Positions 1-9,401 are shown, numbered from the stretch's first letter. The stretch is 64,000 bases of DNA from UBA1563 sp041671545 (GCA_041671545.1 JBAZBI010000002.1:434001-498000); one strand, 5' to 3'. Notes: generated by a model not told the origin, from the sequence alone. Translations and numbers: made by a program.

Positions 1-1
1 C

Positions 2-73
2 TTTTCCGGGAAAAATTATCTTGAACTAATCGAACGACTCTCAAATTTAGGGGAGAGGAGTGGAGTAAAATGA
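2..73 (+). CDS. C-terminal end of an upstream gene (partial)
   Basis: An open frame enters from the left edge and ends at a TGA (71-73) that overlaps the ATG of the next gene in an ATGA arrangement. The last 23 codons read as a plausible charged helix (YLELIERLSNLG in the middle). The overlap suggests translational coupling with the downstream ADP-ribosylglycohydrolase-like gene. Too little is present to name a family. The main doubt is that such a short frame could be open by chance. Confidence 0.5.
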   Translation, partial: FSGKNYLELIERLSNLGERSGVK

Positions 74-1407
74 AAATATCCTGGATTGATATTATCCAAC
101 GTTTGAAATTTGAGTTCCAACAGTGCGAAGAAGAAGGACTTGATGTTAGTGAACTTCGGAATGAATGGAGTGAGACTGAAAAATTCAAACTGAGTGAAGA
201 TGAATTACGAAAGAAGGCTGAAATATTTTATCGGATACTCGAAACAAACATTTCCGTCTCGCAAAATGAAAAAAATGAATCCTCTTCATTTGAAGGTTTT
301 ATAAGTCACTCAAATCTCAAATCAGATACGGTACCTGATTTCGCTACATCCTTCATTGAGGATAAGATCCTTGGAGGTTGGCAGGGTCGAAGTGCAGGAT
401 GTTTGCTCGGTAAGCCAATTGAAAAGATCCAACGAGCTGGAATAATCGAATTACTTTTATCCAATGGCACGTGGCCAATCTCCGATTATATTTCCGGCAA
501 AGGAATTCCGGATTTTCTTCAAGTTAAATTTCCATGGAATAGACATGGTGGAAAAGAAAGTTTGAAAGAGAATATCATTTGCATGACAGAAGACGATGAT
601 ATGAATTATCCGATGATTAATTTATCAGTTTATGAACAATATGGGGAAAACTTTTTAACTGAAAACGTTATTCAAACCTGGATGGAGATGATGCCGATAC
701 TATCATCATTCACTGCTGAAAGAGTAGCCTATATCAATGCATTGAACGGTTTACTTCCTCCAAAAACTGCACTCCACAGAAATCCTTATCGTGAATGGAT
801 TGGAGCTGAGATTCGCGCAGACATTTGGGGTTGGGTCTCTCCTGGTCAACCTTTGCGCGCCGCTGAGTATGCATGGCGTGATGCCCGGCTTAGTCATGTT
901 TCCAATGGAATCTATGGAGAAGTATTTTTTGCTGTAGTGCTGTCATTATCTTTTAAATATGATGATATGGAAACTATTGTAAAAGAAGCTTTAACCTTTA
1001 TCCCATCTCAATCAAGATTTGCAGAAGCAATTAATTTTGTTCTTAATTTGCCGATTCAATATCAATCATGGGATGCTACAGTCAATTCTCTTTATGAAAG
1101 ATTTGGTAAGTATCACTGGGTACACACGATCAACAACGCTGCTCTTGTTGTTGCGGCACTCTTATCATCAAAGGGAGACTTTGAAACAGCGATCTGTAAT
1201 GTTGTTATGGGCGGATGGGATACCGATAGTAACGGCGCAACAACCGGCTCGATCTTGGGAACAATACTCGGCGCGGAAAAACTTCCACCAAAATGGATTT
1301 CTCCTTTAAATAATAAAATAAGAAGCAGTGTTAAAGGATTTGATAACTCTTTAATCACCGATCTTGCTAAACGAACGGCAATGATTTCAAACTATTCAAC
1401 CAAATAA
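70..1407 (+). CDS. ADP-ribosylglycohydrolase-family protein with N-terminal extension
   Basis: This 445-residue protein carries the ADP-ribosylglycohydrolase (DraG/ARH) fold signature. It has GRSAGCLLGKPIE at about residues 106-118, an acidic metal-site motif EDDD at 174-177, and the C-terminal motif GGWDTDSNGATTGSILG, which matches the family's usual GGDTDTIG block. Such enzymes hydrolyse ADP-ribosyl or related N-glycosidic bonds using two metal ions. About 95 residues precede the domain and have no recognised family. The start is the ATG after a GGAGTGGAG stretch. A second family member follows 16 nt downstream, then citrate lyase genes, so this is probably one operon. The presence of two paralogues beside carbon-metabolism genes hints at a small-molecule glycoside substrate rather than protein de-ADP-ribosylation; that is inference. 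Confidence 0.85.
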   Translation: MKISWIDIIQRLKFEFQQCEEEGLDVSELRNEWSETEKFKLSEDELRKKAEIFYRILETNISVSQNEKNESSSFEGFISHSNLKSDTVPDFATSFIEDKILGGWQGRSAGCLLGKPIEKIQRAGIIELLLSNGTWPISDYISGKGIPDFLQVKFPWNRHGGKESLKENIICMTEDDDMNYPMINLSVYEQYGENFLTENVIQTWMEMMPILSSFTAERVAYINALNGLLPPKTALHRNPYREWIGAEIRADIWGWVSPGQPLRAAEYAWRDARLSHVSNGIYGEVFFAVVLSLSFKYDDMETIVKEALTFIPSQSRFAEAINFVLNLPIQYQSWDATVNSLYERFGKYHWVHTINNAALVVAALLSSKGDFETAICNVVMGGWDTDSNGATTGSILGTILGAEKLPPKWISPLNNKIRSSVKGFDNSLITDLAKRTAMISNYSTK

Positions 1408-1423
1408 TTGAAAGAACGATATT

Positions 1424-2407
1424 ATGATTACTAAAAATGAACTGATGAATGATTCAGAATTACTCAGAGACCGTGCATGCGCAAGTCTTGTTGGACATGC
1501 GATCGGTGATTCATTCGGAGATATTGCACGCTCACCGGATTATCATTTACAATACGGCATCACAATGGATTTTTCTGAAAAACCTGCGCCTGGAACCGAT
1601 GACACTGAATTTGCTTTACTGACCGCGAAGACACTCATCAAAGCAAAAGGGAATTTGACTGATGCAGATGTGCTTGAAGCCTGGAAAACACATGTCCTTC
1701 CTCTTTCAGAATTGAAGAGAGGAGGCGCAAGTGAAAGAGAAGCCGCTGCAAATATTCGTCGCAATGTTCTTCCTCCATTTTCCGGAATTTACAATTCGCA
1801 CCAAATGAGTGATGGGGCTGCAATGCGAATAACACCGATCGGGATTGCTTGCGCCGGTGATCCGGAGCGAGCTGCTGCTTTGGCAGAAGTCGATGCACGT
1901 ATAAGTCATTCACGCGATGGTCTGTGGAGCGCTCAAGCTGTTGCAGTTGCTGTGTCAGTTGCAATGGTAAACGCAACCGTAGATGAGATATTTAAGATGG
2001 CGATGAATGTTACTCCGAAAGATTCGTGGATGCGATTCACATTTGAAAAAGCGTGGAGTATTATTGAAGATAAGAAAACACTTGAAGATGCTTGGAAACC
2101 TTTGCATGACGCATTGTGGACTGAATATAAAGCTGTCTCGCCTGAAGCTGTAGTTTCAGCTCTATCAATACTTAAATTAACCAATGGAGAATTCAAACGG
2201 GGAATTATTTATAGCGGTAACTTCGGGCGCGATGCAGATACTATTTCAGCGATAGTCGGAGCCATCAGCGGTGCAATGAACGGTATGAAGAGTATCCCCG
2301 CTTCATGGGTTGAAAAAGTAAGACTTACTACAGGAGTTTGTCTCCCTTTTACAAAGGGAATGGATTTGTTTGATGTGGCTCTGCAATTATCTGAATTGGT
2401 AAAATAG
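1424..2407 (+). CDS. ADP-ribosylglycohydrolase-family protein
   Basis: This 327-residue protein is a more typical ADP-ribosylglycohydrolase than its upstream neighbour. It has GHAIGDSFGD near residues 24-33, the metal-binding TDDTE at 58-62, and GNFGRDADTISAIVGAISGA near the C-terminus. These positions correspond to the dinuclear metal site of DraG/ARH enzymes. It is about the usual family length and has no signal peptide, so it should be cytoplasmic. It lies between the first paralogue (16 nt upstream) and the citrate lyase fusion gene (11 nt downstream), consistent with co-transcription. The true substrate cannot be read from sequence; removal of ADP-ribose from protein or hydrolysis of a ribosyl metabolite are both possible. 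Confidence 0.88.
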   Translation: MITKNELMNDSELLRDRACASLVGHAIGDSFGDIARSPDYHLQYGITMDFSEKPAPGTDDTEFALLTAKTLIKAKGNLTDADVLEAWKTHVLPLSELKRGGASEREAAANIRRNVLPPFSGIYNSHQMSDGAAMRITPIGIACAGDPERAAALAEVDARISHSRDGLWSAQAVAVAVSVAMVNATVDEIFKMAMNVTPKDSWMRFTFEKAWSIIEDKKTLEDAWKPLHDALWTEYKAVSPEAVVSALSILKLTNGEFKRGIIYSGNFGRDADTISAIVGAISGAMNGMKSIPASWVEKVRLTTGVCLPFTKGMDLFDVALQLSELVK

Positions 2408-2418
2408 CTGGAAGGACA

Positions 2419-3618
2419 ATGAAAAATCAAAAACAAAACACCGGATCAGCCGGAAGGATTGGACCTAAAATTCGATCAGATTGTTTCGTCCAAGTATCTA
2501 TAACAACAAAGGGCGGGATCAATATTGATCTAAAAAGTAAAGTTAAACGGCTGTATGGAAACTCAATTAATTCTCAAGTTATTGATATCTTCAACCATTT
2601 TGGAATTGAAAATGCAAATGTCTCGATAGAAGATCAAGGAGCTGTCCCCTTTGTTATTGCGGCTAGAGTTGAAGCTGCCATAAAAAGAATAGATCCCCAG
2701 CTAAACAATAATTATTTTTTAGACACTAACAAAATCTCAAAGAACAATTCAAAAGATAGATTGAGGCGTACTCGATTATATCTCCCGGGCAACGAACCAC
2801 ACTATTTTATAAATGCAGCCTTACATAAACCTGATTGTATAATTCTTGATCTTGAAGACAGTGTAGCTTATGCTGAAAAAGATGCAGCAAGAATTCTTGT
2901 CAGAAATGCTCTCGTTAATGTGAACTTTTGTGATGCAGAAAAGATGGTCAGGATCAATCCATTGCCCTTGGGTTACGAAGACCTGCAAGAGATCGTTCCG
3001 CATAATGTACAAACAATTTTAATCCCGAAGTGCGAATCTGCTGCTCAAGTAATTGAAGTTGATAATGAAGTAAATAATATTCTCGCACAGCAAAATATCG
3101 GGCGGAATATCTTTCTGATACCGATCATTGAAAGTGCATTGGGAATTGTACATGCATTTGAAATTGCTTCGGCAAGCAAATGGAATTGCGGCTTGGCTAT
3201 CGGTCTGGAAGACTACACAGCAGATATCGGTGTTGAGCGGACGAAAGCAGGTAATGAAAGTTTGTTTGCTCGAAGTTCTGTGATCAACTCAGCAAAAGCA
3301 GCAGGAATTCAAGCCCTTGATTCAGTCTTTTCAGATATAAATGATGATGAAGGATTATTACAAAGTACGCTCGAGGCAAAATCGTTAGGCTTTGATGGAA
3401 AAGGGTGTATCCATCCGCGGCAAATAAAAATTATTCACGATGCGTTTGTCCCTACAGAAAAAGAAATTGAATACTCGCAACGTATAGTTAATGCATTCGA
3501 TGAAGCACAACGAAATGGATTGGGCGTTGTTGCGTTAGGTTCCAAAATGATTGATGCCCCAGTAGTAAAAAGAGCACAGCGTATTCTATCACTTGCAAAA
3601 TCACATTCAAAGAAATAA
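2419..3618 (+). CDS. Fused citrate lyase acyl carrier protein (CitD) and beta subunit (CitE)
   Basis: The 399-residue product joins two citrate lyase parts normally encoded separately. Residues about 1-95 resemble the gamma subunit (acyl carrier protein, CitD). A serine in the RSDC segment (S20) aligns with the serine that carries the phosphoribosyl-dephospho-CoA prosthetic group, and SIEDQGAVPFVIAARVEAA follows. From about residue 117 the CitE/HpcH aldolase-like domain begins (RTRLYLPGNEPHY, CIILDLEDSVAYAEKDAA, IPIIESALG, GLEDYTADIG). CitE cleaves citryl-ACP to oxaloacetate and acetyl-ACP. The order gamma-beta followed by alpha (citF) matches the usual citDEF order. Genes for prosthetic-group synthesis and attachment (citX, citG, citC) are not in the window. 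The fusion could alternatively act on another 3-hydroxyacyl substrate. Confidence 0.85.
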   Translation: MKNQKQNTGSAGRIGPKIRSDCFVQVSITTKGGINIDLKSKVKRLYGNSINSQVIDIFNHFGIENANVSIEDQGAVPFVIAARVEAAIKRIDPQLNNNYFLDTNKISKNNSKDRLRRTRLYLPGNEPHYFINAALHKPDCIILDLEDSVAYAEKDAARILVRNALVNVNFCDAEKMVRINPLPLGYEDLQEIVPHNVQTILIPKCESAAQVIEVDNEVNNILAQQNIGRNIFLIPIIESALGIVHAFEIASASKWNCGLAIGLEDYTADIGVERTKAGNESLFARSSVINSAKAAGIQALDSVFSDINDDEGLLQSTLEAKSLGFDGKGCIHPRQIKIIHDAFVPTEKEIEYSQRIVNAFDEAQRNGLGVVALGSKMIDAPVVKRAQRILSLAKSHSKK

Positions 3619-3622
3619 CACG

Positions 3623-5206
3623 ATGATGGCAAAAGAATCGAAATCAAATTTAATAAAGAACGTGGCCGGACGTTATGTCCCGAAAGTTGTAAATGGAATT
3701 CCGGCGGTTCCATTTCAAGGTATCAACAAATACCATCCCGGACACTCAAAAGCTTCTCCACCTATACGAAGTTGTTCTGATTATCCTTCTGACGGAAATA
3801 AACTTGTAAAGAATCTGAAAGAAGCTTTGAAGAATGCAGGATTGAAAAATGGGATGACAATATCAACTCATCATCATCTTCGTGACGGTGACGGGGTGAC
3901 TAATGTCCTATTCGATACGATTAAAGAAATGGGAGTGAAAAATATCCGATGGTTTCCGAGCGCTTCATTTCCATGTCATGAATACTTGATTAAGTATTTG
4001 AATGATGGAACAATCCACCATATTGAAGGAAGCATGAATGGACCTCTTGGCAGATATGCAACTGAAGGGAAGATGAAAGGAACCGGCGTCTTAAGATCGC
4101 ACGGAGGAAGATATAGAGCAATCCAGGATGGTGATGTTCACATTGATATAGCGGTAATTGCGGCTCCATGTGCTGATCCTTTCGGCAATGCAAATGGTGT
4201 GGCCGGAAAATCCGCTTGTGGACCTCTTGGTTTTGCTCTAGGGGATTCCGAATATGCAGATAGAGTTATTATTGTAACAGATACCCTTGTGGAGTTTCCG
4301 TGCATCCCATGGCATATCCAGGGGAACAATGTTGACTTTGTAGTTAAAGTAGAATCGCTCGGTGATCCATCTAAAATAATTTCCGGTACAACACAACTTA
4401 CTAAAAGTCCTGATAGATTATTGATCGCAGAATATATTGCCCGCTTTGTTGAGGAATCGGGAATTATGAAAAATGGATTTTCCTTCCAAGCTGGTGCTGG
4501 TGGAATTAATTTAGCTTTTCTGGAAATCTTAAAAGCGCGGATGAAAGCAAAAAATGTGAAGGCGAAGTTTGTACGGGGAGGAAGTACGCAACAACTTGTG
4601 CAAATGTTGGAAGAAGGACTTACCGATTACATTCTTGATGGACAAGCTTTTGATATTGCCGGAGTTAAATCGCTGGGAGAAAATCAAAAGCACATTAATA
4701 CCAGTCCATTCACAAGTTACAATTTTCACGGGAAAGGTAATTTTGCCTCAATACTGGATGTTGTTGTCCTTGGTGCAACTGAAGTTGATCTGAATTTTAA
4801 TGCGAATGTTGTTACACATTCGGATGGATATCTTTTACATGGTCTCGGTGGTTGGCAGGATTGTCTTTTCAGCAAATGTGTAATTCTTGCAATTCCATCT
4901 TTTCGAGATCGCATCCCGATCATTGTCGATCGAGTGACAACTCTTTGCGGTCCCGGTGAAATGATTGATGTAATAATTACCGAAAGAGGGATTGCAATAA
5001 ATCCTTTGCGTCAAGACCTTATAAAGAAATTAGCTAAAAGTGAATTACCAATTCGAAAGATAGAAGATATTCAGCATGAAGTATTGGATATTTGTGGTGG
5101 TAAACCGGAAATTCAAAAGTTAGATACAAATACTGTTATCGCTATAGTTGAATGGGTTGACGGGACGGTTCTTGACAGCATTTTCAAATCTTCAACTCTT
5201 AAATGA
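3623..5206 (+). CDS. citF: Citrate lyase alpha subunit (citryl-ACP transferase)
   Basis: This roughly 527-residue protein matches CitF along its length. It has an N-terminal GRYVPKVVNGIPAVPFQG block, then STHHHLRDGDGVTN, SMNGPLGRYATEGKM, AAPCADPFGNANG and the conserved SFQAGAGGINLAFLE. CitF exchanges the acetyl group on the acyl carrier protein for citrate, the first half of the citrate lyase cycle. A TTG 30 nt further upstream is also in frame, but the ATG just past the stop of the citDE gene is the simpler start. It is directly downstream of the fused citD-citE gene, so all three lyase functions are present in two genes. Whether the substrate is citrate or a related tricarboxylate is inference from the family. 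Confidence 0.92.
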   Translation: MMAKESKSNLIKNVAGRYVPKVVNGIPAVPFQGINKYHPGHSKASPPIRSCSDYPSDGNKLVKNLKEALKNAGLKNGMTISTHHHLRDGDGVTNVLFDTIKEMGVKNIRWFPSASFPCHEYLIKYLNDGTIHHIEGSMNGPLGRYATEGKMKGTGVLRSHGGRYRAIQDGDVHIDIAVIAAPCADPFGNANGVAGKSACGPLGFALGDSEYADRVIIVTDTLVEFPCIPWHIQGNNVDFVVKVESLGDPSKIISGTTQLTKSPDRLLIAEYIARFVEESGIMKNGFSFQAGAGGINLAFLEILKARMKAKNVKAKFVRGGSTQQLVQMLEEGLTDYILDGQAFDIAGVKSLGENQKHINTSPFTSYNFHGKGNFASILDVVVLGATEVDLNFNANVVTHSDGYLLHGLGGWQDCLFSKCVILAIPSFRDRIPIIVDRVTTLCGPGEMIDVIITERGIAINPLRQDLIKKLAKSELPIRKIEDIQHEVLDICGGKPEIQKLDTNTVIAIVEWVDGTVLDSIFKSSTLK

Positions 5207-5219
5207 AACGACTGAACTT

Positions 5220-6067
5220 ATGACATTACGAAAATCTATTTTGTGGACTCTATTTTGGGTGGTCGCGGCTTTACTGGTCAATATAGTAATTTATTTTTAC
5301 CTTGGCTCGGAAAAAGCTATGCAATTTCTTGCCGGATACGTCATAGAAAAATCTTTGAGTGTTGACAACTTATTTGTATTCCTGATTATTTTCACCTTCT
5401 TTAAATTATCAGTAGTGCAACAAAGGCACATACTCAATTATGGAATAATAGGAGTAATTATTCTGAGAGGGATTATGATATATACCGGAATTGCTCTAAT
5501 AGAACATTTTGAATGGATACTCTATCTCTTTGGCGCATTCTTGGTTTATTCAGGATTTAAACTAATATACTCAAATGATATTGAAGTTAATCCGGAAAAT
5601 AAAATCATGATGCGGTTATTACATAGAATATTTCCTATTAAAGAGGATCACGGAGGTACTAAGTTTTTTATTAAGGAAGATAATAAATGGTTTATTACTT
5701 CCATGTTCATTGTTCTTGTAGTTATAGAAACCACAGATGTTATTTTTGCAGTTGATTCGATTCCTGCTGTATTTGGGATTACAACCAATCCATTTATAGT
5801 TTTTCTTCTAATTTATTGGCGGTATTAGGATTGCGATCTATCTATTTTGTTCTTGAAAAAGTGCAAAGTCTTTTTGTCTATGTGAAATATGGAGCAGGGC
5901 TCGTTTTGTTTTTTGTCGGAATGAAGATGTTAACAGCTCATATTTTTGAAATGGGAACCATGATTTCATTATGTGTAGTTCTGGGTCTTCTTTCTCTTTC
6001 CGTAATTCTTTCAGTTGTAAAGAATCCAATGCAATTAGCGAAAAATAAGGTTACAGAGACATCTTAA
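5220..6067 (+). pseudogene. TerC-family integral membrane protein, frameshifted
   Basis: The start is the ATG at 5220, 13 nt after citF. The first part encodes a multi-span membrane protein of the TerC/Alx family, with the signature EKSLSVDNLFVFLIIF and the later acidic motif IETTDVIFAVDSIPAVFGIT. Reading then runs into a stop shortly after TNPFIVF. The expected continuation (a SSNLLAVLGLRSIYFVLE-like segment) is present in another frame from about 5805 to 6067. A single missing T in the T-run at 5800-5804 restores the full-length frame. TerC proteins are linked to metal (Mn) export and tellurite resistance. The gene is either a recent pseudogene or intact in life and mis-sequenced at the homopolymer. 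Confidence 0.85.
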
Positions 6068-6136
6068 AAATGTTCCGGTTAATATATCGTCGGTTATACT
6101 TCCAAATGTCTAAACTAAATTCACAGAAAGTTCATT

Positions 6137-7243
6137 ATGGCAGTTGTTGAATTAAAACACATATCAAAAATCTATGACAATAAAATAAAAGTAGTTAGCG
6201 ACGTAAATCTGACTATTAACGATTCTGAATTTGTTGTTCTGGTCGGTCCCTCAGGCTGTGGGAAATCCACGACACTGCGAATGATCGCCGGACTTGAAGA
6301 GATTAGCGAAGGGGGTATCTATATCGATAATAAACTTATTAATGATGTCTCGCCTAAGGATCGTGATATTGCGATGGTCTTTCAGAATTATGCTTTATAT
6401 CCTCACATGACCGTTTATGAGAATATGGCATTTGGTCTTAAACTTAGAAAATTCAGTAAAGATGAAATTAAGCAGCGTGTTTTGGATGCGGCTAAAATCC
6501 TTGATCTTGAAGAACTTCTTGATAGAAAACCAAAAGCTCTTTCAGGCGGACAGAGACAAAGAGTTGCAGTCGGAAGAGCCATTGTACGTAAACCAAAAGT
6601 TTTTTTATTTGATGAACCATTAAGCAATCTTGATGCAAAATTGAGAGTGCAAATGAGAACTGAGATTTCTAAACTTCATCACAAACTTGATGCAACAATG
6701 ATTTATGTTACTCATGATCAAACTGAAGCGATGACGATGGGGGATAGAATCGTTGTTATGAAAGATGGAATGGTGCAGCAAGTTGATACTCCAATGCATT
6801 TGTATAATAATCCTCAAAATAAATTTGTAGCCGGATTTATTGGGAGTCCAGCTATGAATTTCATCGAAGGAAAAATTGTTGACTCTGTTGGATTAAAATT
6901 TGAATCGATGAAGTCGAAACTCATAATCAAACTAAATGATGAACAATCGAACATCTTGAAGTCGCATGTACAGAAAAATGCCTGGCTAGGGATCAGACCG
7001 GAAGATATTCACGATATTAACGATGAATCTCTCAAAGACAATTATCACGAATTTGAAATTATGCTTGAAATTGTTGAGCCGATGGGGAACGAAGCTCACA
7101 TATATTTCAATATTGATGATGTGCAATTCATTTCGAGGATCCCGGCGCGGGATATTCCTCAAACTGGTCTTTTAAGAAAACTTAAGATCAATATGAAAAA
7201 GCTACATTTCTTTGAACTCGAAAATGAAAAGACAATAATTTAG
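6137..7243 (+). CDS. ABC transporter ATP-binding protein, MalK/UgpC/MsmX type
   Basis: A 368-residue ATPase with Walker A GPSGCGKST (residues 37-45), Q-loop VFQNYALYPHMTVYENMAFG, signature LSGGQRQRV (135-143), Walker B VFLFDEP (155-161) and a switch histidine in YVTHDQTEA. A C-terminal OB-like regulatory domain from about residue 235 carries LGIRPEDI, as in MalK, UgpC and MsmX. These ATPases power carbohydrate importers of the CUT1 class and one ATPase can serve several permeases. No permease or binding-protein gene lies beside it, so it is probably such a shared ATPase. It is the last intact gene before the insertion sequence. Confidence 0.92.
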   Translation: MAVVELKHISKIYDNKIKVVSDVNLTINDSEFVVLVGPSGCGKSTTLRMIAGLEEISEGGIYIDNKLINDVSPKDRDIAMVFQNYALYPHMTVYENMAFGLKLRKFSKDEIKQRVLDAAKILDLEELLDRKPKALSGGQRQRVAVGRAIVRKPKVFLFDEPLSNLDAKLRVQMRTEISKLHHKLDATMIYVTHDQTEAMTMGDRIVVMKDGMVQQVDTPMHLYNNPQNKFVAGFIGSPAMNFIEGKIVDSVGLKFESMKSKLIIKLNDEQSNILKSHVQKNAWLGIRPEDIHDINDESLKDNYHEFEIMLEIVEPMGNEAHIYFNIDDVQFISRIPARDIPQTGLLRKLKINMKKLHFFELENEKTII

Positions 7244-7261
7244 CCGTCACTAAAAAGTTAA

Positions 7262-8766
7262 TTAGTCGCCACTGAAAAAGCCGTATAGATTTGCGAGAAA
7301 AGATTTTAGAAAGCAAAGGGATTTAAATAAATTGCAAGAGAAAGAAAAAACAATAAGAAAAGCTTGCAAAAAATGAAACATAGAAACGCACAACAGACAT
7401 TCGAAATCTTCAAAGTACGCCTTACGGAAATCATCAATAAAACACACCCGTTGGTAAAATTAGCCGAAACCATTAACTGGAAAAATCTAGAAGAGCAACT
7501 AGCAAAGAACTACTCGGAGAGAATGGGTGCACTGGGAAAAGAGATTCGCTTAATGGGGGGATTATAGTATCTCAAGTACATGTACAATGAAAGCGATGAA
7601 ATGATTGTACAAAAGTTTGTAGAAAATCTCTACTATCAATACTTCTGTGGGAACGAATACTTTGAACACAGCCTACCGATAGACCCAAGCAGTATGACGA
7701 GATTCAGAGGAAGAATGGGAAAAGAAATGATAGAAGAACTGTTCAAAGAGATTCTCAACAGTGCAAACCGGAGCGAACAACTCAAAGCAAAGGACTTTGA
7801 GCAGTTAAATGTAGATACCACAGTTCAAGAGAAAGCAATCAGTTTTCTTATTTATCAACTGAAGGTTGACAGATGCAAAGCTGTATTATAAGATGCTGAA
7901 AGCCTTGGTAGAAGAGGCAAAAGAAAGAGAAATCCCTTTCGCCAGAGTTACAAATTTGTAGCAAAGAAAGCCTTGACCAAACAAGCGGGATATGCACACG
8001 CAAGACAAATGAATCGGTCAAGAAAAATGACAAAGAAGTTGAAGACATATTTGGGAAGAGTCTACCGGGACATCATAAGAAACACAGAGCAGAAAGATCA
8101 ATCTCTCTTGAGCATATTAGCATTGGCGGAAAAATTATTAGCACAAAGCAAGGAGAGCAAACAAAAATTGTACAGCATCCATGCACCGGAAGTAGAATGT
8201 ATCTCAAAGGGGAAAGCGCATAAGCGATATGAGTTCGGGTGCAAGGTCAGCATGGCAACAACGAGTAAGGATAACTGGATCGTAGCCATCCAAGCACATC
8301 ATGGCAATCCGTATGATGGACACACGTTAAACGCATCGATAAGACAAGCAGAAAAAAGTACCAACTGGAAAGCAAAGAATGTGACCGTAGATTTAGGTTA
8401 TCGTGGACACGATTACGATGGACAAGCAGAAGTCCATATTGTCAATAGATTGACGATGAAAAAGAAGGCGAAGAGTTTAATAAAATGGTTAAAGCGAAGG
8501 TCAGCCATAAAACCGATATTCGGTCACTTAAAATCTGACAATAGGCTTGAGAGAAAACTACTCAAGGGAAAAGATGGTGACCATATCAACGCAGTATTGG
8601 CAGCGTGTGGATTCAATCTCAGAAAACTCTATGCAGTTTTCTTATTGTCTATTTTGCACTGGTTAAAAAATCAGTTCATGGAAAAATATTTTCTCTTTTC
8701 CATGAAACTCAGCGAGCAATCTTTCATCTTTGCTCTTAAATAACTCACTTTTTCAGTAGCGACTAA
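7262..8766 (+). mobile_element. Degraded IS5-family insertion sequence
   Basis: About 1.5 kb bounded by imperfect terminal inverted repeats: TTAGTCGCCACTGAAAAAGC at 7262-7281 and, at 8747-8766, the complement of TTAGTCGCTACTGAAAAAGT. It holds one broken transposase gene. No convincing target-site duplication is visible at the flanks. A second, poorer copy of the left-end motif (GTCACTAAAAAG) lies just outside at about 7247-7258, which may be the trace of an earlier insertion. The right end cuts a tyrosine recombinase gene, whose C-terminal half is absent on the other side of the element. A deletion therefore accompanied or followed insertion. Confidence 0.8.
7364..8743 (+). pseudogene. IS5-family transposase, inactivated
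   Basis: Readable fragments match an IS5-type DDE transposase. The N-terminal region contains LPIDPSSMTRFRGRMG, then DTTVQEKAI with the first catalytic Asp, HAPEVECISKGKAHKRYEFG, VDLGYRGHDYDG with the second Asp, and RRSAIKPIFGHLK. The gene is broken in at least three places: an in-frame TAG at 7565-7567, a shift near 7840-7870 where KLYYKMLKALVEEAKE is in another frame, and a one-base loss near 7939 that restores the first frame. In addition, the usual RRSAIEP motif reads RRSAIKP, so the catalytic Glu codon has become Lys. The element cannot move by itself. Confidence 0.85.
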
Positions 8767-9287
8767 ATAGGATTGTTTTTAGGTAAGTGCCCCAACTTTA
8801 TTCTGTTGAATGGATTTTCACTTATGAGTTCCCATTGAATCGCTCTGTTCAACGCCGACTGTAAAGTTCTTAGATAGAGATGCGCTGCAAATTTAGCTTC
8901 ACTAAATTTTGCCATAAAGAAGTTATCAAGTTCTCTTACTGTAATCTTAGAAATTGGTTTATCGCCGATGTGTTTAATCAACATGCGGAACGAGAGCTTA
9001 ACACTTGTAAGGTACTTCTTTGAATATATTTTCCCGATGTAACCAGAATACTCAAGTGCGAAAACAGAAAGAAGCTTTTGTTCAACTTTTACTTTTGCGG
9101 TTTCTGTCGCCTTGGGTTTGTCGTTCAGTTCATAAGAAGGGAAAGTACGTGAAGCAAATTTTACCGCCTCTTCATGTGTTCTTTTCTTTGTTGTTATCCT
9201 CCTTGTCTTGTTTTTTGTGACATCAAAATATTCCACATAATAAATTCCTCCACGATTGAGCAAATACATAACGAACTCCTTTACCAA
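8763..9287 (-). pseudogene. Tyrosine recombinase (integrase), N-terminal remnant
   Basis: This 174-residue remnant begins MVKEFVMYLLNRGGIYYVEYF and contains the N-terminal SAM-like (core-binding) domain. It stops at LPKNNPI, exactly where the inverted repeat of the IS5-family element begins. The C-terminal catalytic half (Arg, His-x-x-Arg, Tyr) is missing. Residues 1 to about 135 are almost identical to the recombinase at 56757-57802. Residues about 136-174 are clearly divergent (QSALNRAIQWELISENP against KSAFNKAIAWELMDVNP), so the two copies are mosaic. Together with the tRNA fragment at 9402-9444 it marks the left end of an integrated island or an older accreted element. Confidence 0.88.
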
Positions 9288-9354
9288 ATTATGATTAAGG
9301 AGAGTTCATTGAAACCTGTACAATTCCTGTACAGTTGAAACCTTTAAAACGAGA

Positions 9355-9380
9355 AAAACCGCCTTTAGTCAGACGGTTTT
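9355..9380 (-). terminator. Hairpin terminator beside the tRNA fragment
   Basis: AAAACCG and CGGTTTT arms flank a short loop, and a T-run follows on the minus strand. It lies between the tRNA-Thr fragment and the recombinase start, where the terminator of a tRNA transcript would be carried on an attP. A matching hairpin is at 57882-57907. Confidence 0.65.
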
Positions 9381-9401
9381 CTTCGTTTTTAGCTTGTTTT
9401 C

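Noticed and set aside
5797..5830. Programmed frameshift in terC
   Set aside because: TerC proteins are not known to use one, there is no clear slippery heptamer with a downstream structure, and a plain homopolymer deletion explains it.
7580..7891. Three separate genes inside the insertion sequence
   Set aside because: Their products are consecutive parts of one IS5-type transposase split by stops and shifts.
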